Counted from the first letter of the stretch, positions 1 through 15,300 are shown. The stretch: DNA of 64,000 nucleotides from Jaltomata sinuosa (GCA_003996215.1 QJPP01001804.1:186001-250000), one strand, 5' to 3'. Made by a program: numbers and translations. The notes: generated by a model from the letters alone, not told the origin.

Positions 1-167
1 ATCAGTGAAACTAAATAACTTTTGACATGATATTGTTCAAACCTTACATATTTTATAAACATAATTAATATTTAAATATTTATGATGGTTTAAGTAGACT
101 TTGAGTTTGGACTCATCTTGTTCTTTTTAGTACTCTATTTTATTTTTATTTTTTAATTATTTTTATT

Positions 168-347
168 TAACCCACGGGCCGGCCCAACCCATATAGCTCA
201 AGCCCTACGGGCCAGCAGGCTTATCCGGGCCGGGCTAAAAAGCCCTGTTCTTAAATGGGCTGCAAAAATCTTAGCCCAACCCTATCAAATTACAGGCTGG
301 CCCGGGCCAGTCCAACGGGCCTAGCCCATATTGACGGCTCTAGTATT
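168..347. repeat. GGGCC-rich dispersed repeat
   Basis: This block of alternating GGGCC, GGCCC and AGCCC words stands out from the AT-rich flanks and lies in the intron before the first visible MutS2 exon. It resembles the 'gggcgggtc' repeat at 40022-40262 in style. I see no convincing terminal inverted repeats, so its class is open. Confidence 0.5.
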
Positions 348-382
348 ATTCATCATCTCTGAGCAGTGATAGTCAATTTCAG

Positions 383-3300
383 TGCTTCAGGTACTGGAAG
401 TGTTGTAGAACCTCTCTCAGCAGTTCCATTGAATGATGCACTCCAGCAAGCCAAGGCATCTGTCTCAAAGGCTGAGGCTGATGTGCTCCTGAAGATAACA
501 CAGAAGGTTTGCTTAACTTATGCTCCCCCCCGTACTGTCTTACACGGAAATTAACTAGTTGTTTTTTATTTCCTTGCAGATGAAAGAAGAAATTGATTAC
601 ATAGAAAGCATTTTCAGCGTGATGGTTAAGCTGGATGTGGTAGGTTCTATTCTTCAAATTATAACTTTCTTGTACCTCTAATTATTTCGTTTCTAATTAT
701 GTTTTCTTCTAATATCTATATGTTATTAAAAAGACAGGATCTATATGTTTATTTGTATAATATATGATACCCAAAATGAGCTTCACATTGGTGGCTGGTG
801 GGAGATATATTTGAAATTGGGTTTATAAGGCTCTGGATCCTACACTACTAACAATTTCAGCTTAAGCTTTTTTGTTAAGCGAGAACGAGATCTAGTTGGG
901 TGAACAAGTATGGAATACAATAAGTTGTTCAGTGGCTAGACTTGGGAACCCAACAATGATACTGCTATACCTTACTGATTGGAGTACTAATTTTTGGAGC
1001 AGATATGCTATGCCAATTGTGACTCTTGCCATTTCTTTATAAAATGTCATAATATGACTGGTAACATCTGAATAATTAAAAGTTCCTACAAATATTTATC
1101 GTTCCGCTTTGATCATATCTATAATTGTTTCTCCAACTCAGAGCCTTAACATCTTCCCTGAGGCCAGCTCTAATTTAATGCTCTTTGATCTGTTATGTCA
1201 AGTAGAACATTGTTCACAAATTGAGCACTTAGTGGATTTATTTGACGTCACGTATATTAAGTGTTTATTTTATTTTGTTTCTGATGCTGTTCATTTTTCA
1301 TTGTCATTCCCATATCCACAGATCAATGCGAGAGCACGATACAGTCTTGCATTTGGAGGTGCTTGTCCAGATTTTTTTTTGCAACAGGAACATGATAGCT
1401 TTGTAGCTACTGATGCTTCATTGCACTCAAGAACCTCAGTGGCATTGCATCCTACTCGGAGGAAATGGACAGTGTATCTGCCGAAAGCTTATCATCCTTT
1501 ATTACTTCAAAAGCATCAGCAGGCTCTTCAGAAGGCCGTGAAAGATGTCAAGAATGCTAATGCGGTAAGTCACTCTCCATATCACATGCGCATGGAACAC
1601 GGAAAGCTGTTAGATTCTCCTAGCATTTCAAAGCCCCCCCCCCTCAAGGACAGATTGCAACATAATCTGGTAGGTACTTGCATCAGGCAATCTCTCTTGA
1701 AGGTGGTTTTTATTTTATTAGAGAAAAAAAAATTATTCGTAAGTGTCCTACATGAATCTCCTACAATTTGAATTAGAAACTAAAAGAGTGCCGGGACTGT
1801 AGCCGAGTTCCATGAAGTATTATAAAGATTTTCTAATAAAAAATTCAGCAATTTATCATCATTGCTTTTGTGCTGTTGGACCTCTTTTTGGATTTAAGAA
1901 TTAGTTACTTACTTGTATGAGTGGTTAAGATCTTGTAAGATGTTGTTGTTAGTCTTTCCTCTTTTTCATCTTGTAACCATTGCAAAAGGTTTTGTGGGTT
2001 TCATTTACCTGGCCAGCTCATATGCTTGGAAGCTGAATTACTACTATGTATGAGTTGGGTGTAATTGTGGATTCTTTAAGGGTGGGATATGGCTTTTTTG
2101 TAAGCCTGTTGCACTTCCATCTCTATCCCAATTATTATCTAATAGAGCCACCTTACAGTAGACCTTCCTTGACCAATTATTGCAACCTGTGAAGTCAATA
2201 ATGTCCGAGGGTGAGATTCTGGTGAGAATTTCTAGAAGTGGAAAGTGGATCTCAGTGGAATTTTCTGTATTCCTCGTTTTATTCCTTTATGATACATGTA
2301 TTACAAGGTACTAAATGGAATTAGCTGAGAATTAGCTAAAGAAGAAAGTTAGTTACAATTAGTACTGTAGCGGTCACTGTAGCTCACTGTAGCTTCCGAA
2401 AATTAGTTAGTCTGTTAGGATTTCACTATTTCTGTTAGGACTTAACTGTTTTTCCAATTAATGCTTTTAGTTGCTAAGGCCTATCTGGAGGTCTATATAA
2501 CCTTGTATTTTACTCATTTGAGAGTCATCAGAAATCAATAAGAAAGTTCCTTCTTCTCTTCTTCTTCTTCAATCTTCTTTCCTCCACTTTTGGTTATCAA
2601 TTCTCGAGTCTTCTCTGTAAAGATTCCTGAAGTAGCTACTGGATTCTCGGATTATTCTCAATCCCTGAAATCAGTTATCAGTGGTATCATAGCTAGCGAG
2701 TCCTTGGCATCAATGGCGAAAGGAACCAGAGCAAATGGAGATCCAGCTATGGAACCCTCCACCTCTGAAGTAGGCGATTTGAGAGAGATGATGCAGAAAT
2801 TGATTACAGAGGTTGGGAATCTCACTGGGAAGGTTTCATCTCTGGAGAAATTGGATCAGGTTGTCTGTAATTTGAAGCAGCAAGTCGAAATAGCTGATGA
2901 GCATCGCAGAGAAAGAACTCCATTTGAGCAGGAGGATGGACCTTCAGGAGAAAGGCAGTCTCATGAGAGGTTCTATAGAGACAAAAGTCCAGTTAATACC
3001 AACAATAATCATTCCCACTTCCCACGATGGTCAAGAATGGAATTCTTGAGATTCTCAGGTGATGACTTAAGATCTTGGTTGTTCAAGATTGAGCAGTTCT
3101 TCTCTATGGAAAAGGTGGGCCCAGATGAAAAGATAGGTGTAGCAGCTTTGCAATTGGAAGGAGAAGCTATCCAATGGCATCTGTCCTTTATGAGGTACAG
3201 ACAATACTTACAACCAGCCACATGGAATGAGTATGTGATGGCATTGGTTGAAAGATTTGGGAATGATTTTGATGATCCCATGGAAGAAATCAAAAAGGTG

Positions 3301-6300
3301 AGGCAGTTGGGAAGTGTGAAAGAGTATCAGGCTATCTTTGAAAGGAACTTAACCAGGGTACATTTATCACAAGAGAATGCAGTAAGTTGCTTTATTGGTG
3401 GACTAAAGCATGAGTTGAATATTGCAGTAAAACTCTCAAACCGTACAACACTATCACAAGTATATAAGGTCGCCAGGATGCAGGAGGCTTACTTACTCGC
3501 CTTGAGACAACAATCTCCCTATGCAACAACAAATACTCATGCAAACTCATCAAGAAGAATGATGGATCAAAAGGGGCATAGCAGACCAATCCTACCAACT
3601 CCTAATTCTGGAGGATATGTAGCTCAGAAGGGGTTTAATAGGAGAAGGTTAATCCCAGAAGAAATAAATGAAAAGAGAGCAAAGGGATTGTGCTTCTTCT
3701 GTGAAGATAAGTATGTGTTGGGGCACAAATGCAAGAACCTCAAGCAACTCTACCTGCCAGAGCTTGAAGAACCAGCAGAGGAGGAAGAAATTCATCAAGA
3801 ATGGGATTAAGATGGGTTGACAATCCAAGAAGTGGAAGCTCAAGTAGAAGCAGATCAGATGGAGATTTCCATCCATGCATTGAATGGATCCCTGGGGTAT
3901 AGAACATTAAAAGTAACTGGCTATCATGCAAAGAAGCCATTACATATCTTGATAGACACAGGCAACTCTCACAATTTTATTGATCCTGAGCTAGTTGAGC
4001 AGTTGGGGTGTCCAGTCACTCAGATAAAGCCTGAAGCAGTAGCTGCAGCCAATGGGTCCATGTGGGTGGACAAGGTATGTAGAATTTCATGGTTGCTACA
4101 AGGAGCTGATTTTTCAGCTGAATTTCTGCTACTTCCATTAGGATCTGGAGGTGTTGTATTGGGGGTGCAATGGTTACTTACTTTGGGGGACATCAAGATG
4201 AATTTTAGGAAATTGACTATGGAATTTCTCTATAAGGGGAAAAGACATGTGTTGAGAGGAGCTGGGAGACAAATACTGAGTATTGGCACTGAGAAATTGG
4301 CCAAAATCTCAGGAAATGAACCTCAACTTTGTATGATCCAATTAGTTCCAAGTAACTGCAGTGATCTTCAGTGTTATACTTTGGAAACCAAGAGTGGTAA
4401 GGAGAAGGATCCTCAATTGTCAGTATTACTAGAAGAGTTTAAGGATTTGTTTGAAGAGCCTACTCAACTACCACCTTCAAGAGGGGTGTTTGATCACAGG
4501 GTAGTGCTACATCAGGGGACAGAGCCCATCAACAATAGACCTTACAGATATCCATCAGTAAAGAAGGATGTGATTGAATCCCTAGTTAAGCAGATGCTAG
4601 AACAAGGAATTATTCAACCAAGCTGTAGTCCTTTTGCTGCACCTGTAGTGTTAGTTGGCAAGAAGGATGGGACATGGAGATTGTGTGTTGATTATAGAGA
4701 CTTGAATAAGGCCATTGTGAAGAATAAATTTCCCATACCTATTGTAGAGGATCTGCTAGATGAGCTAGGAGGATCTAAGGTATTCTCTAAAATAGATCTC
4801 AGGTCTGGATACCATCAATTGAGGATGGCAACAGAGGATATTCCAAAAACTGCATTCAGGACTCATTCAGGCCATTTTGAGTACCTCGTTATGCCTTTTG
4901 GGTTGTCAAATGCTCCTGCAACCTTTCAAGGGTTGATGGATTCTATTTTTCAAGAGTTTCTAAGAAAGTTTGTCTTAGTATTCTTTGATGACATACTGAT
5001 TTACAGTAGAAGCTGGGATGATCACATTAAGCATTTGAGGTCTGTGTTTCATGTTATGAAACAACATCAACTATTTGCTAAGAGGAGCAAGTGTTTCTTT
5101 GGTGAGAAGAGGATTGAATATTTGGGACACTTCATCACTGAAGAAGGTGTTTCTACTGATCCTCAAAAGGTGGAGGCTGTGAGTAAGTGGCCTAAACCAA
5201 CAACACTTAAACAGCTGAGAGGATTTTTGGGGTTAGCTGGTTATTACAGGAGGTTCATTCAAGGGTTTGGACACATCTGCAAGCCTCTCACTGATATGCT
5301 AAGGAAGGATGGTTTCAAGTGGTCAGAACAAGCTTCAACTGCCTTTGAGAAACTGAAGATTGCTCTAACCAAGGCTCCTGTATTAGCCCTTCCTGATGCA
5401 ACTCAAACTTTTGTGGTGGAGACTGATGCTAGTGGGTATGGTATTGGTGTTGTCCTTATGCAGAAGCGGCATCCTATAGCTTTTTTGAGCAAAGCTTTAT
5501 CTCCTAGACATGCTGCACTCTCAGTGTATGATAGGGAACTGTTAGCCATTGTCCATGCTGTGTCAAAATGGTCTCAATACTTATTGGGGCAAAGGTTCAT
5601 CATTAAGACTGATCAAAAGGCTTTGAAGTATTTGATGGAGCAGAAGATTCATACTAACTCTCAATTGATGTGGCTTACCAGATTAATGCCATTTGATTAT
5701 GTCATTGAGTACAAAAAGAGGGTTGATAATAAGGTTGCTGATGCATTGTCCAGAGTTTCAGGAGCAGAACTCTTGGCCTTGGTGGTTTCTACTACTGACT
5801 CTAAATTAATTCAGGCTATATCTGATAGTTGGTTCTCTGATCCAAGCCTCAAATCTCTAATTGACCAGTTGACAGTGGATCCTGCAGCTTCCTCACATTT
5901 CACTTGGTCAAACAATCAACTAAGGAGGAAGGGAAGGTTAGTGGTAGGTCAAGTACCTGATTTGAGAAAGCACATCATTCAGCTGTGGCACTCTTCTACT
6001 CATGGGGGTCATTCTGGTGTTGAGGCCACTTTGAAAAGATTGCTTACATTGTTTTATTGGAAATCCATTAGAGCTGATGTGAAGACATTTGTACAACATT
6101 GTGACAAATGCCAGAAAAGCAAGGCAGACTTTGCAGCCTACCCTAGTTTATTACAACCATTGCCTATTCCCCAGGTGGTTTGGTCTCAGATAAGCATGGA
6201 TTTTATTGATGGATTGCCCAAATCCAGAGGTTATGAAGTAATTCTGGTGGTTGTGGATCGGCTAAGTAAATATGCCCACTTCCTTGCTCTCAAACATCCT

Positions 6301-9300
6301 TACACTGCTCAATCTGTGGCCAAGCTCTTCATGGATGAGGTGGTTAGACTACATGGATTTCCTGATTCTATTGTTAGTGATAGAGATGCAGTTTTCCTCA
6401 GTTCTTTTTGGCAAGAGCTATTCAGTTTACAAGGAGTACAACTCAACACCTCTACTGCTTATGATCCTCATGGACAAACTGAGGTGGTAAATAGGTGTTT
6501 AGAGACATACTTGAGGTGTTTTTGTAATGAGGATTCGACTGCTTGGCACTCATACCTTCCTATGGCTGAGTATTGGTATAACACTTCATACCATTCAGCT
6601 ATCCATACCACTCCTTATGAAGCTCTTTATGGCAGACCTCCCCCCCTTCATTTGCCCTACATGCCGGGAGAATCAGCAGCTGCCGAAGTTGACAACACAT
6701 TGATTCAAAGAGAGCTTAAGTTATAGCTCCTTAAGCACCATCTACTCAGAGCTCAATTGAGGATGGAGCAACAGGCTGATAGTCATAGGAGTGACAGAGC
6801 TTTCTCAGTAGTTGATTGGGTTTATTTGAAAGTTCAACCATACAAGCAGACCACTCTTGCTTCCCACAACTTCCACAAATTAGCTGCAAAGTACTATGGC
6901 CCCTTCCAGGTTATCAGGAAAGTAGGTCCTGTTGCTTACACTCTCCTCTTCCCTTCCAAAGTCGAGATACATCCCACTGTTCATGTCTCTCTTCTTAAGA
7001 AATGCTATGTTGTGCCTGATGAAATTGCTTACCCCCCTACCACTGACACTGCTAGCCCCCATTGTCCTGATCCTGAGTTGGTCTTACAAAGAAGAATGGT
7101 GAAGAAGGGCAACAAGGCTGTTGCTCAGGTGCTGGTTAAATGGACTGGACTCACTGCTGATCATGCCACTTGGGAGTATTCTACTGTCCTCAAGACAAGA
7201 TTTCCTGAGTTTGATCCTTGAGGACAAGGATCTTTTCTAGGAAGGGTGTACTGATACATGTATTACAAGGTACTAAATGGAATTAGCTAAAGAAGAAAGT
7301 TAGTTACAATTAGTACTGTAGCGGTCACTGTAGCTCACTGTAGCTTCCGAAAATTAGTTAATCTGTTAGGATTTCACTATTTCTGTTAGGACTTAACTGT
7401 TTTTCCAATTAATGATTTTAGTTGCTAAGGCCTATCTGGAGGTCTATATAACCTTGTATTTTACTCATTTGTGAGTCATCAGAAATCAATAAGAAAGTTC
7501 CTTCTTCTCTTCTTCTTCTTCAATCTTCTTTCCTCCATTTTTGGTTATCAATTCTCGAGTCTTCTCTGTAAAGATTCCTGAAATAGCTACTGGATTCTCG
7601 GATTATTCTCAATCCCTGAAATCAGTTATCACTTTAGTAGTTATAGGATGTTGAGATGGATGTGTAGGCATACTAGAAGAGATAAGATCAGTAACAAAGA
7701 TATTTGGGACAAGGTGGTACTGTCCTCCATGGTGGACAAGATGAGGGAGGCGAGGCTGAGATGGTTCGGGCATGTGAAGAGGAGATGCACAGATGCTCCA
7801 GTGAGGAGGTGTGAGAGGTTAGCTATGGTGGATTTGAGGAGAGATAGGGGTAGACCGAAGAAGTATTTGGGAGAGGTGATTAGACATGACATGGCACACC
7901 TGCAGGCTGCAGCTTACCAAGGACATGGCCTTAGATAGGAGGATATGGAGGACGGAGGTCAACTATTAGGGTAGAAGATTAGTAGGTAGTCGAGCGTTGT
8001 CTAGTCTCTTTTATCAGTATTGTTATTATTATTACTCTCCTACTATCTTATTCTTCGATTCTATTATTACCTGTTGTTTCCTTTGCTTCGGTTGTTGTAT
8101 TATTTGTTGTTGTTACTGTTCTCTTCTACTTTATTTTTAGCACGGCTTCTTCACTACTATATTTCCTTTCAATACCTGATGTTGATATGCTTTACTTGCG
8201 TCAAGGATCTATAGGAAACAACCTCTCTATCTTCACAAGGTAAGGGTAAGGCTGCGTGTACACCACCTTTCCCAGATCCCACTTGTGGGATTACACGGGG
8301 TATGTTGTTGTTGTTGTAGGTTTGATAGGGAACTTTAAGAAATTTGTTGGGACAATAAGTTGTTAGAAACTCTATACTGCTCTCTTTTGGATCTGCTGTT
8401 AACATCTGGGAATAAGTTTTTATAGGCCTCAGTAGAATTGTCAATCTAGAGATGCCATGGCAATGCATCAGAACATCTGCTAGATACCATGCAATGTTTG
8501 AATATCCTTTCTTCTCTATTCTATGAGATGTCGGCTCCATTTCTTATATTTTCGTAACAATTTCATGGATTCTCATCATCATGATAACTTTGGGTGATAT
8601 GCACCTAGTTGAATTACTTGGAGTTCACTAAAAGTTCAGTTGGTTTTTGTGTATAGGAAATTAGGAGGAGGAAGCAGCAGGGAGAAAATATTACTTTGAG
8701 AAAAGAAACCAATGTGAATTTACAGTCATTGGAAGCGAAGGTAATTTTCTGAACGTGATCACTGAATTTGACGGTGAGTGCAAAATTTCCATTGTAAATA
8801 AATGAGGTACTTTTAACCTGTTGACTTCAGGTTGCTAAGTTGAAAGAGGAACCCCCTGTTCCTGTTGACATATATGTTGCTCACAAAACTCGAGTTTTGG
8901 TTATAACTGGTCCGAATACTGGGGGTAAAACCATTTGCTTGAAGACTCTGGGTTTGGCTGCTTTGATGGCAAAATCCGGTCAGCACAAGTACTCTATATC
9001 TATATATTATACTTTGTTCATCAAGTCAACTCAGAAAATGAGAACTTTTCTTGTACCTCAATATATCTACTAGACATTACTCCCTCCATCCCAATTTATG
9101 TGACAGAGTTCGTATTTCGAGAGTCAAAGGAATCGTTCTTCGACCTTTCCACTAGGTACATGCATCCTCCCACCAGTACATGTTTTGGGTAACCCTGCTA
9201 ACAAAAGGCTTAGGCAGATGGGAAGAAAATCACCTGTCCTAATGGGATCCGAGCCTTGGTTTCCCATGATCTTCATTCCAGCTCTATTGATGTTAGGCCA

Positions 9301-12300
9301 CACTACTAGGTGCAACTTTGCACCTAACTTCATTGCTACTGTCTATCTCTCGACTCTTCATATCACACTTTATTGGAACTACCTAATTTCTATTTGAAAA
9401 TCATCTTTGACAATGATAAAGTAACTAATGGCATCAAGCTTTCTCGGAGCATTTTAGAGGTATAACGAGAAAAGGAAATAATGAAGGTGATCAGTTAGCA
9501 GAATTATGTAATCGAACTTAGATTATGGTGATAAAAGAATTGCTGGTGCCCAAATTGTGGTTGACACTATAGCTTCTGCTATGCATGATAATCATCTAAA
9601 AGAGGATACTTCCATTTGAATAGCTGGTCAATAACTTATTCCATATTACTTTTGGGAACCTCGAGCACTAATGCATAAACCTCAACTCAAAACCAACTCT
9701 TGACGGAGGTGACTTCATTGGTCTTTTAGCTTGAAAACATTTGAACTTGAATACCACTGAATTGGGATTAGTGTTGATTGTTGACTCGGGAAAAATACTG
9801 AAAACATTTGCTTTTTTTTTTTTTTTTTTTTTTTTTGGGGTAAGTTTGCTCTCAAGTTGAGTTACCTAAGGTGAGTATCAATGTATTCAGAACTAAGATA
9901 ATGTGACAAGAGAAAAGGTTGCTTTCTCAAATTATTATCTATATATTTTTTGCTATGTCGTTTCAATTTTGTTATTACCATTACTTCTTTTTTGTCATCC
10001 TAAGGATTTCTGTTGTCATTTATTTAAGAGGTGCTTATTCCGTTAGCATATTAGTAAGTAGTATGCTTTCTAAAAACTCAAACTCTAGGTGGTGCACTAA
10101 AGAACTTGTATTAATGTAATCTTATATTGAAGTGCATAACTTTTAATGTCGGACTAGATTTGCAGGTCTTTATGTATTAGCATCAGAATCAGTGAAGATC
10201 CCTTGGTTTGATTTTGTATTTGCTGATATTGGTGATGAACAGTCCTTATCCCAATCATTGTCTACCTTCTCGGGGCATCTGAAACAAATTAGTGTAAGTT
10301 AACTGAAGTTCCCTCGGAAATTTCTGCCTCTTTTTACTAGCCTGACATGATGTGTCCACGTAGATTCTTCACTTCTTACACTTATCCTTGACAATGAACA
10401 TTTGAAGCTATTTATAATCAAGAAATTATCTAAATTGTACATGTATAAAGGCCCTTGTTTAATTTAAATATTGACCACCATCCTGGTATATGGTTCCTCT
10501 AGTCTAGGATCCATATTGCAGCTCTCCAGGAGTAAAGCACATAAATGGTAATAATGCGAAGAAAGTGGCAGCATCAGCTTAAGTACACGTGTTACATTAC
10601 ATCAACCTGCTATTTTTTAGCATGGAACTTTTTGTCAAATCAAGGGGGAGAAAGGAAGGATTTATTTTGTTTGTTTGAACTTCAGGTAATTGTTAATTAC
10701 AGACAGTCCCAAGTGTGGATAACTGAGGAGGCTTCTGTCGTATGTAGACATTTGTCTACTTCGCTTTTGAACATTAATGGAGAAATTGAACTTTTGCTTG
10801 TATGCTACATTTCATATGGTATATTAGGTGCTATGAGAATTGAGAGGCTAAGTTGCTATCAAGTGAAGAAAAAGCGACGAAAGACATTTTAGGTATTGAA
10901 GATAAAACTGTACCAAGAAGTAGCATAATAGGCCTTCCAGGCCAATTACTGATGATGACAGAGGGACAGTTAATATTGCTATCCATAGGATGGTGTGATT
11001 GGAGCAAAGAAAAAATTTACTAGATCAATATGCGGTAAACTATTCCATATGCAATATTATATACCTGCTATATTGCATTGATTCTGGCTGAGGATGTTTG
11101 GTATTTTGGAAGAAAAAGATTTTGACATGATGAATCTGCTGATTTAAGAGTCAGAATTGACAATGAAGAAAGTGAAGACCTAGTAAAGATAGTACATGCG
11201 GAAGGTAGATTCATATTTGAAATGGTATGAGCTTAATTTAGCCCTATTAAAAAAGGGATGTTACAAGAAATGAATCCGAAGAGCCAAAGAGGAGCAGAGC
11301 TGAATCTAGGATTTCTAGAACATGGGTGCACCACTAGAGAAAAAAAGAAGGAAAAAATTTGTTAAGTGGGAATTGATCCCTAGTCCTCAAGGTAAATAAC
11401 TCAACATTTAACCAAGTGCACCATTTAACCTTCTTGTAGCATGAGTGCCAGAATATAATATTATATTCAATCTTAGAAAATATATAAATAAAATATCTAG
11501 TTTTATGGAGAGATCACAGGTTCACGTGCCTCATATTTGTGCCCATAAATTCGCCACTGAAGAGGAGGGTCCAAAGTTACAACAGATATAACTGTAATCC
11601 ATCTGTTTTGAATTTCACTTACATAGTTCAATATTTTGAGGTTCAAGTTGATTATACTTGTCATCATTTCCAATATGGTGGTTCAAGGACTTCTCTTGTT
11701 AAGGAAAAGAATACTTTAGGAAGTTATAAATGATAAAACTGTTAGTATCAGAATTCAAAATATTGCACCCAAGAGTGTGGCTTAGTGGCCAATGAGGTGG
11801 GTGTGAACCATGAGGTCTCAGGTACAAATCTCAGTGTAGACAAAAACACTAGGTGATTTCTTCCCATCTATCCTAGCCTTGGTGGATAGAGTTACCTGGT
11901 ACCTGTTGCTGGTGGAAGGTGACAGGTATCCCGTGGAATTAGTCAAGGTGCGCGCAAGCTGGCCAGGACACCATGGTTATTAAAAAAAAGAATTCAAAAT
12001 ATTGAAATGTGTTTGATAACTTACGGGGATGTTAGTCCGTGGAAGGTATCTTGATTGAAGGAACTGGGACAAAAGGTGAAAACATTAGATAATAAGTTTG
12101 GCTAAATAGTGAACATCCCTGGATAGAGCTGACAGAGTAAACAGATTATATGTTGACGCCATAAAGAATATAATGCTTAGCATGTGATATTTAAGTTGTA
12201 ACCATGCAGATTCGAATGCCTAAGCATTCTGTATTGCAACTGGGTATACTTACTGACTCAGTTGGTATAGTTATAAGATACTTATTGTTATAATAGGTTG

Positions 12301-15300
12301 TTTTGCTTCCTAGGAATATTTAGCATCCTGCACATGAGGCCTGCTGTACCAGGCTATCAGCTACCTTGATGGATTGGTTTAGCGGAATTTGGCTCATTAG
12401 TACTTCAATGGTTTTATGAGTCCAATATTAGGTTATTTGTTGTCCATTATGCTTGATGATTTTGCAAACATTTTCAGGAAATGCTCGACTCCCTTTTCAA
12501 AATGCTTTATTTGCTTTTCTTGTCCTAAGATCTTCCTTTTCCCAAGGTCAACATGCAAACTAACCTTATGAAATTTTCAGGTCGAATGTTTAATGTGAAA
12601 TGTAGCATAAGCTTAAACTTATTGTTACCATTCTTTATCAAAGACAAATCCAATTCAGAGCATTTATCAATTAGTTGAACTTTTGAATGTGTCTCTAATG
12701 ATATCATTGACAGTTATTCTCCAGCTACAGTTAATGTCTATGGTTTTAAAGTGTTCCTTTTAAATCCAAATACAGAAATTTTATATGATTTCTTGTCCAA
12801 ATTTGCAGAAAATCCGGTCTCACTCAACAGACATGTCACTTGTGCTATTAGATGAAGTATGTACTGGGACTTCAGCAGTATTTGTTCTTCCACAGACACA
12901 GCCATATTGTCGCTATGAACAAGTGAAATTATGCATGGAATGAATGGACATTTTCCTTCATAAAGACCATAGTGTGTTCTTCATCTTGTAGGTAGGGGCA
13001 GGGACAAACCCTCTAGAAGGAGCTGCACTTGGGATGTCATTACTGGAATCTTTTGCAGAATCTGGGAGTTTGTTGACTATAGCTACAACGCATCATGGAG
13101 AACTTAAAACTCTTAAATACAGGTGCTCAATGCTAAGATGGAACTTTTATATGAGACAAAAAACTTATCTCCTCTAACATCATGGTGCTACAATGTACTT
13201 GACAGCAATCATGCCTTTGAAAATGCATGTATGGAGTTCGACGAAATGAAGTTGCAACCAACTTATAGGATTCTTTGGGGAATACCAGGTTGTCCTTGTA
13301 TCCATGTGGTAGTTTCTTGATTAGCTTGGAGTTTCTTATATGACTGATCATAGGATGTCATGTTACTTCTTGTGGCAAAAAGAAGGGAAGAAATGATACT
13401 TCTTGCTTGGGCTTAAAAAGAAAAAAGATACCTCTTTGGTCCCAGATCAAATATTGCAGGGCACAATCTCAATGTCACAAAGTATTCTCGAAATGCAGTT
13501 TTCCTATTTATTGTACTTCTCAAGACCTTTACACGTTCAATCATTACCAGATATTCCTGAGATGACCTGTTTTCAGCTCATCATAGAGATAGTACCAAGT
13601 AAAACCATGGTATACTCCATATCAGTTTGTATTCTATGATTTAATTAATCACCATAGAGTTTTGGGATTGCACAATTCTGTACAAAGTGCAGACAGTCTA
13701 TGATAAGTTGTTTATTCTGGTTAAAGTGTACCTTGCGTTATCAGATATGTAAATGCTCACTCTGTTCAAAAACTGGACCTACTTATTAGTAGCAGAGTCA
13801 AGAGCTTTCTTGTTTCACCGTTATTTTTTCATTGTTTCTTGTATTTTGGGCTCTAGCATGTGTTAAAAATTTCTTATGCATCTGCATAATTCAAATTAAT
13901 AGATATTTGAACCAGGATTGGGTTAAGCGGATGTACTCCGTACCCAATTACCTTTGTGACCGGGCGAAAGGGGCTGGGGTCCAATGACAAGAGAAATCAA
14001 GGATAATTGCGTATTATATTATCAATTGACAAATTTCGGAGAATATTCTCTCTATTCATGTTACAATTCAAAACTTACTATAGATAGTTTTCGATGCTTT
14101 GATGTCTTATTATCATTAGGTGATCGTGTCCTTGATTATGGTAGTATCTCTGATTTTCAGACTTCTCCAACTGCAGGACGGTCAAATGCAATCAATATAG
14201 CCGAAAGGCTCGGGATACCTGACGTCATTGTGCACAAGGCTCGTGAACTTTATGGAGCTGCTAGTGCAGAAATCAATGAGGTACTTGCATATGATACCAT
14301 TAACTTAGGTATTCAGGATGTTGATACTTGTAATTGATAAAAGATCTGCATGGCATGTTAATAGTCAGCCTAGTATTGCTAATGTGCATCCTTTATTTTA
14401 TTTTTTTTGAAAAATACATAAGTTGCCCCTTAAACTTGTCCGAAAAGTCATTTACACGCCTTAACTTTACGGGTAACCTCTTACCCCTTATTACTGTCTA
14501 AAGTCAGTCTAATACCTCCTTGAAAACAAAGAACCAGTGTTGTGCTGGGTCATATTTTGCACGCACAGCTGCTTTATTATATTTTTTCACTGCTTTTCCT
14601 TCTTTTTTCAGCAGCATATTACAAAATGAGCCCAAAGTAAGTGATCTTCTCTTTTACTGCCAAACCTATGCCACTGCCAAACTATTCCCCACTCAAATTG
14701 GAAACAACTTTTAGTTATTTGAATTATCATATGATTTCAAAAGCAGATCAGCTTAAAGATCAAAACAGAATCGATAATTTCCTTATCTTGCTTCTTCGTT
14801 TCTTAATTATTGTTTTTTTTAAAAAAAAACTAGATGCAAATTGAGTACTTATTTTATATCGTTAGTGTAAAGCTTTGACGGAACTGGAGTCATAGTTACC
14901 AAGGTAACTGACCATAATACGGGAACCGGGAACTGGAAAAAGCTCTGGCTTGGGGTTCTTATGGAACGTACTCAATGTCCCGATTTTGGACCCAAAAAGG
15001 GTCGTTATTTTTCTTGGCACCACAAAACCCCATACTTCAGATCCAAAAAGGATAGGTAACCCATCTGGTCAGAAAAATGGCACCAGCGAAAAAGAGTTGC
15101 TGGCCGGAGTTTAAAAAGGAGATGTCTATGGCTGAAGGTGGAAGTGAAACGTGTGGTGTTGTGAAGAGAGTGGGGATGTAAGGTGGTGGCTGTAATTTTG
15201 AAATGGTGGTCACTAGTGTGTTTTTTAAACAAAGCTGGCATGGGGAAGATGAAAAAAAGGAAAGAGAAAAAAAAGAGAGTAAAGAATAAGAAATGATTTT

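Larger units (their letters stand above)
2290..7631 (+). mobile_element. Ty3/gypsy chromovirus LTR retrotransposon inside MutS2 intron
   Basis: This is a complete element of 5342 bp. It has two LTRs beginning TG and ending CA, a 5-bp target duplication CTTTA (2285-2289 and 7632-7636), a primer-binding site just after the 5' LTR, a purine-rich stretch before the 3' LTR (about 7237-7251), and one gag-pol reading frame closed by two in-frame stops. Domain order is Gag, protease, RT, RNase H, integrase, chromodomain, as in chromoviruses. The small size and short LTRs suggest the Reina group, which is an inference. The LTRs differ by 5 substitutions and one 11-bp indel, so the insertion is recent. 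It is in the same orientation as the host gene. Confidence 0.97.

Noticed and set aside
1565..1771. Frame continuing past MutS2 exon 3
   Set aside because: It is read-through into the intron. The donor GCG-GTAAGT and the phase-matched next exon at 8657 explain the real structure.
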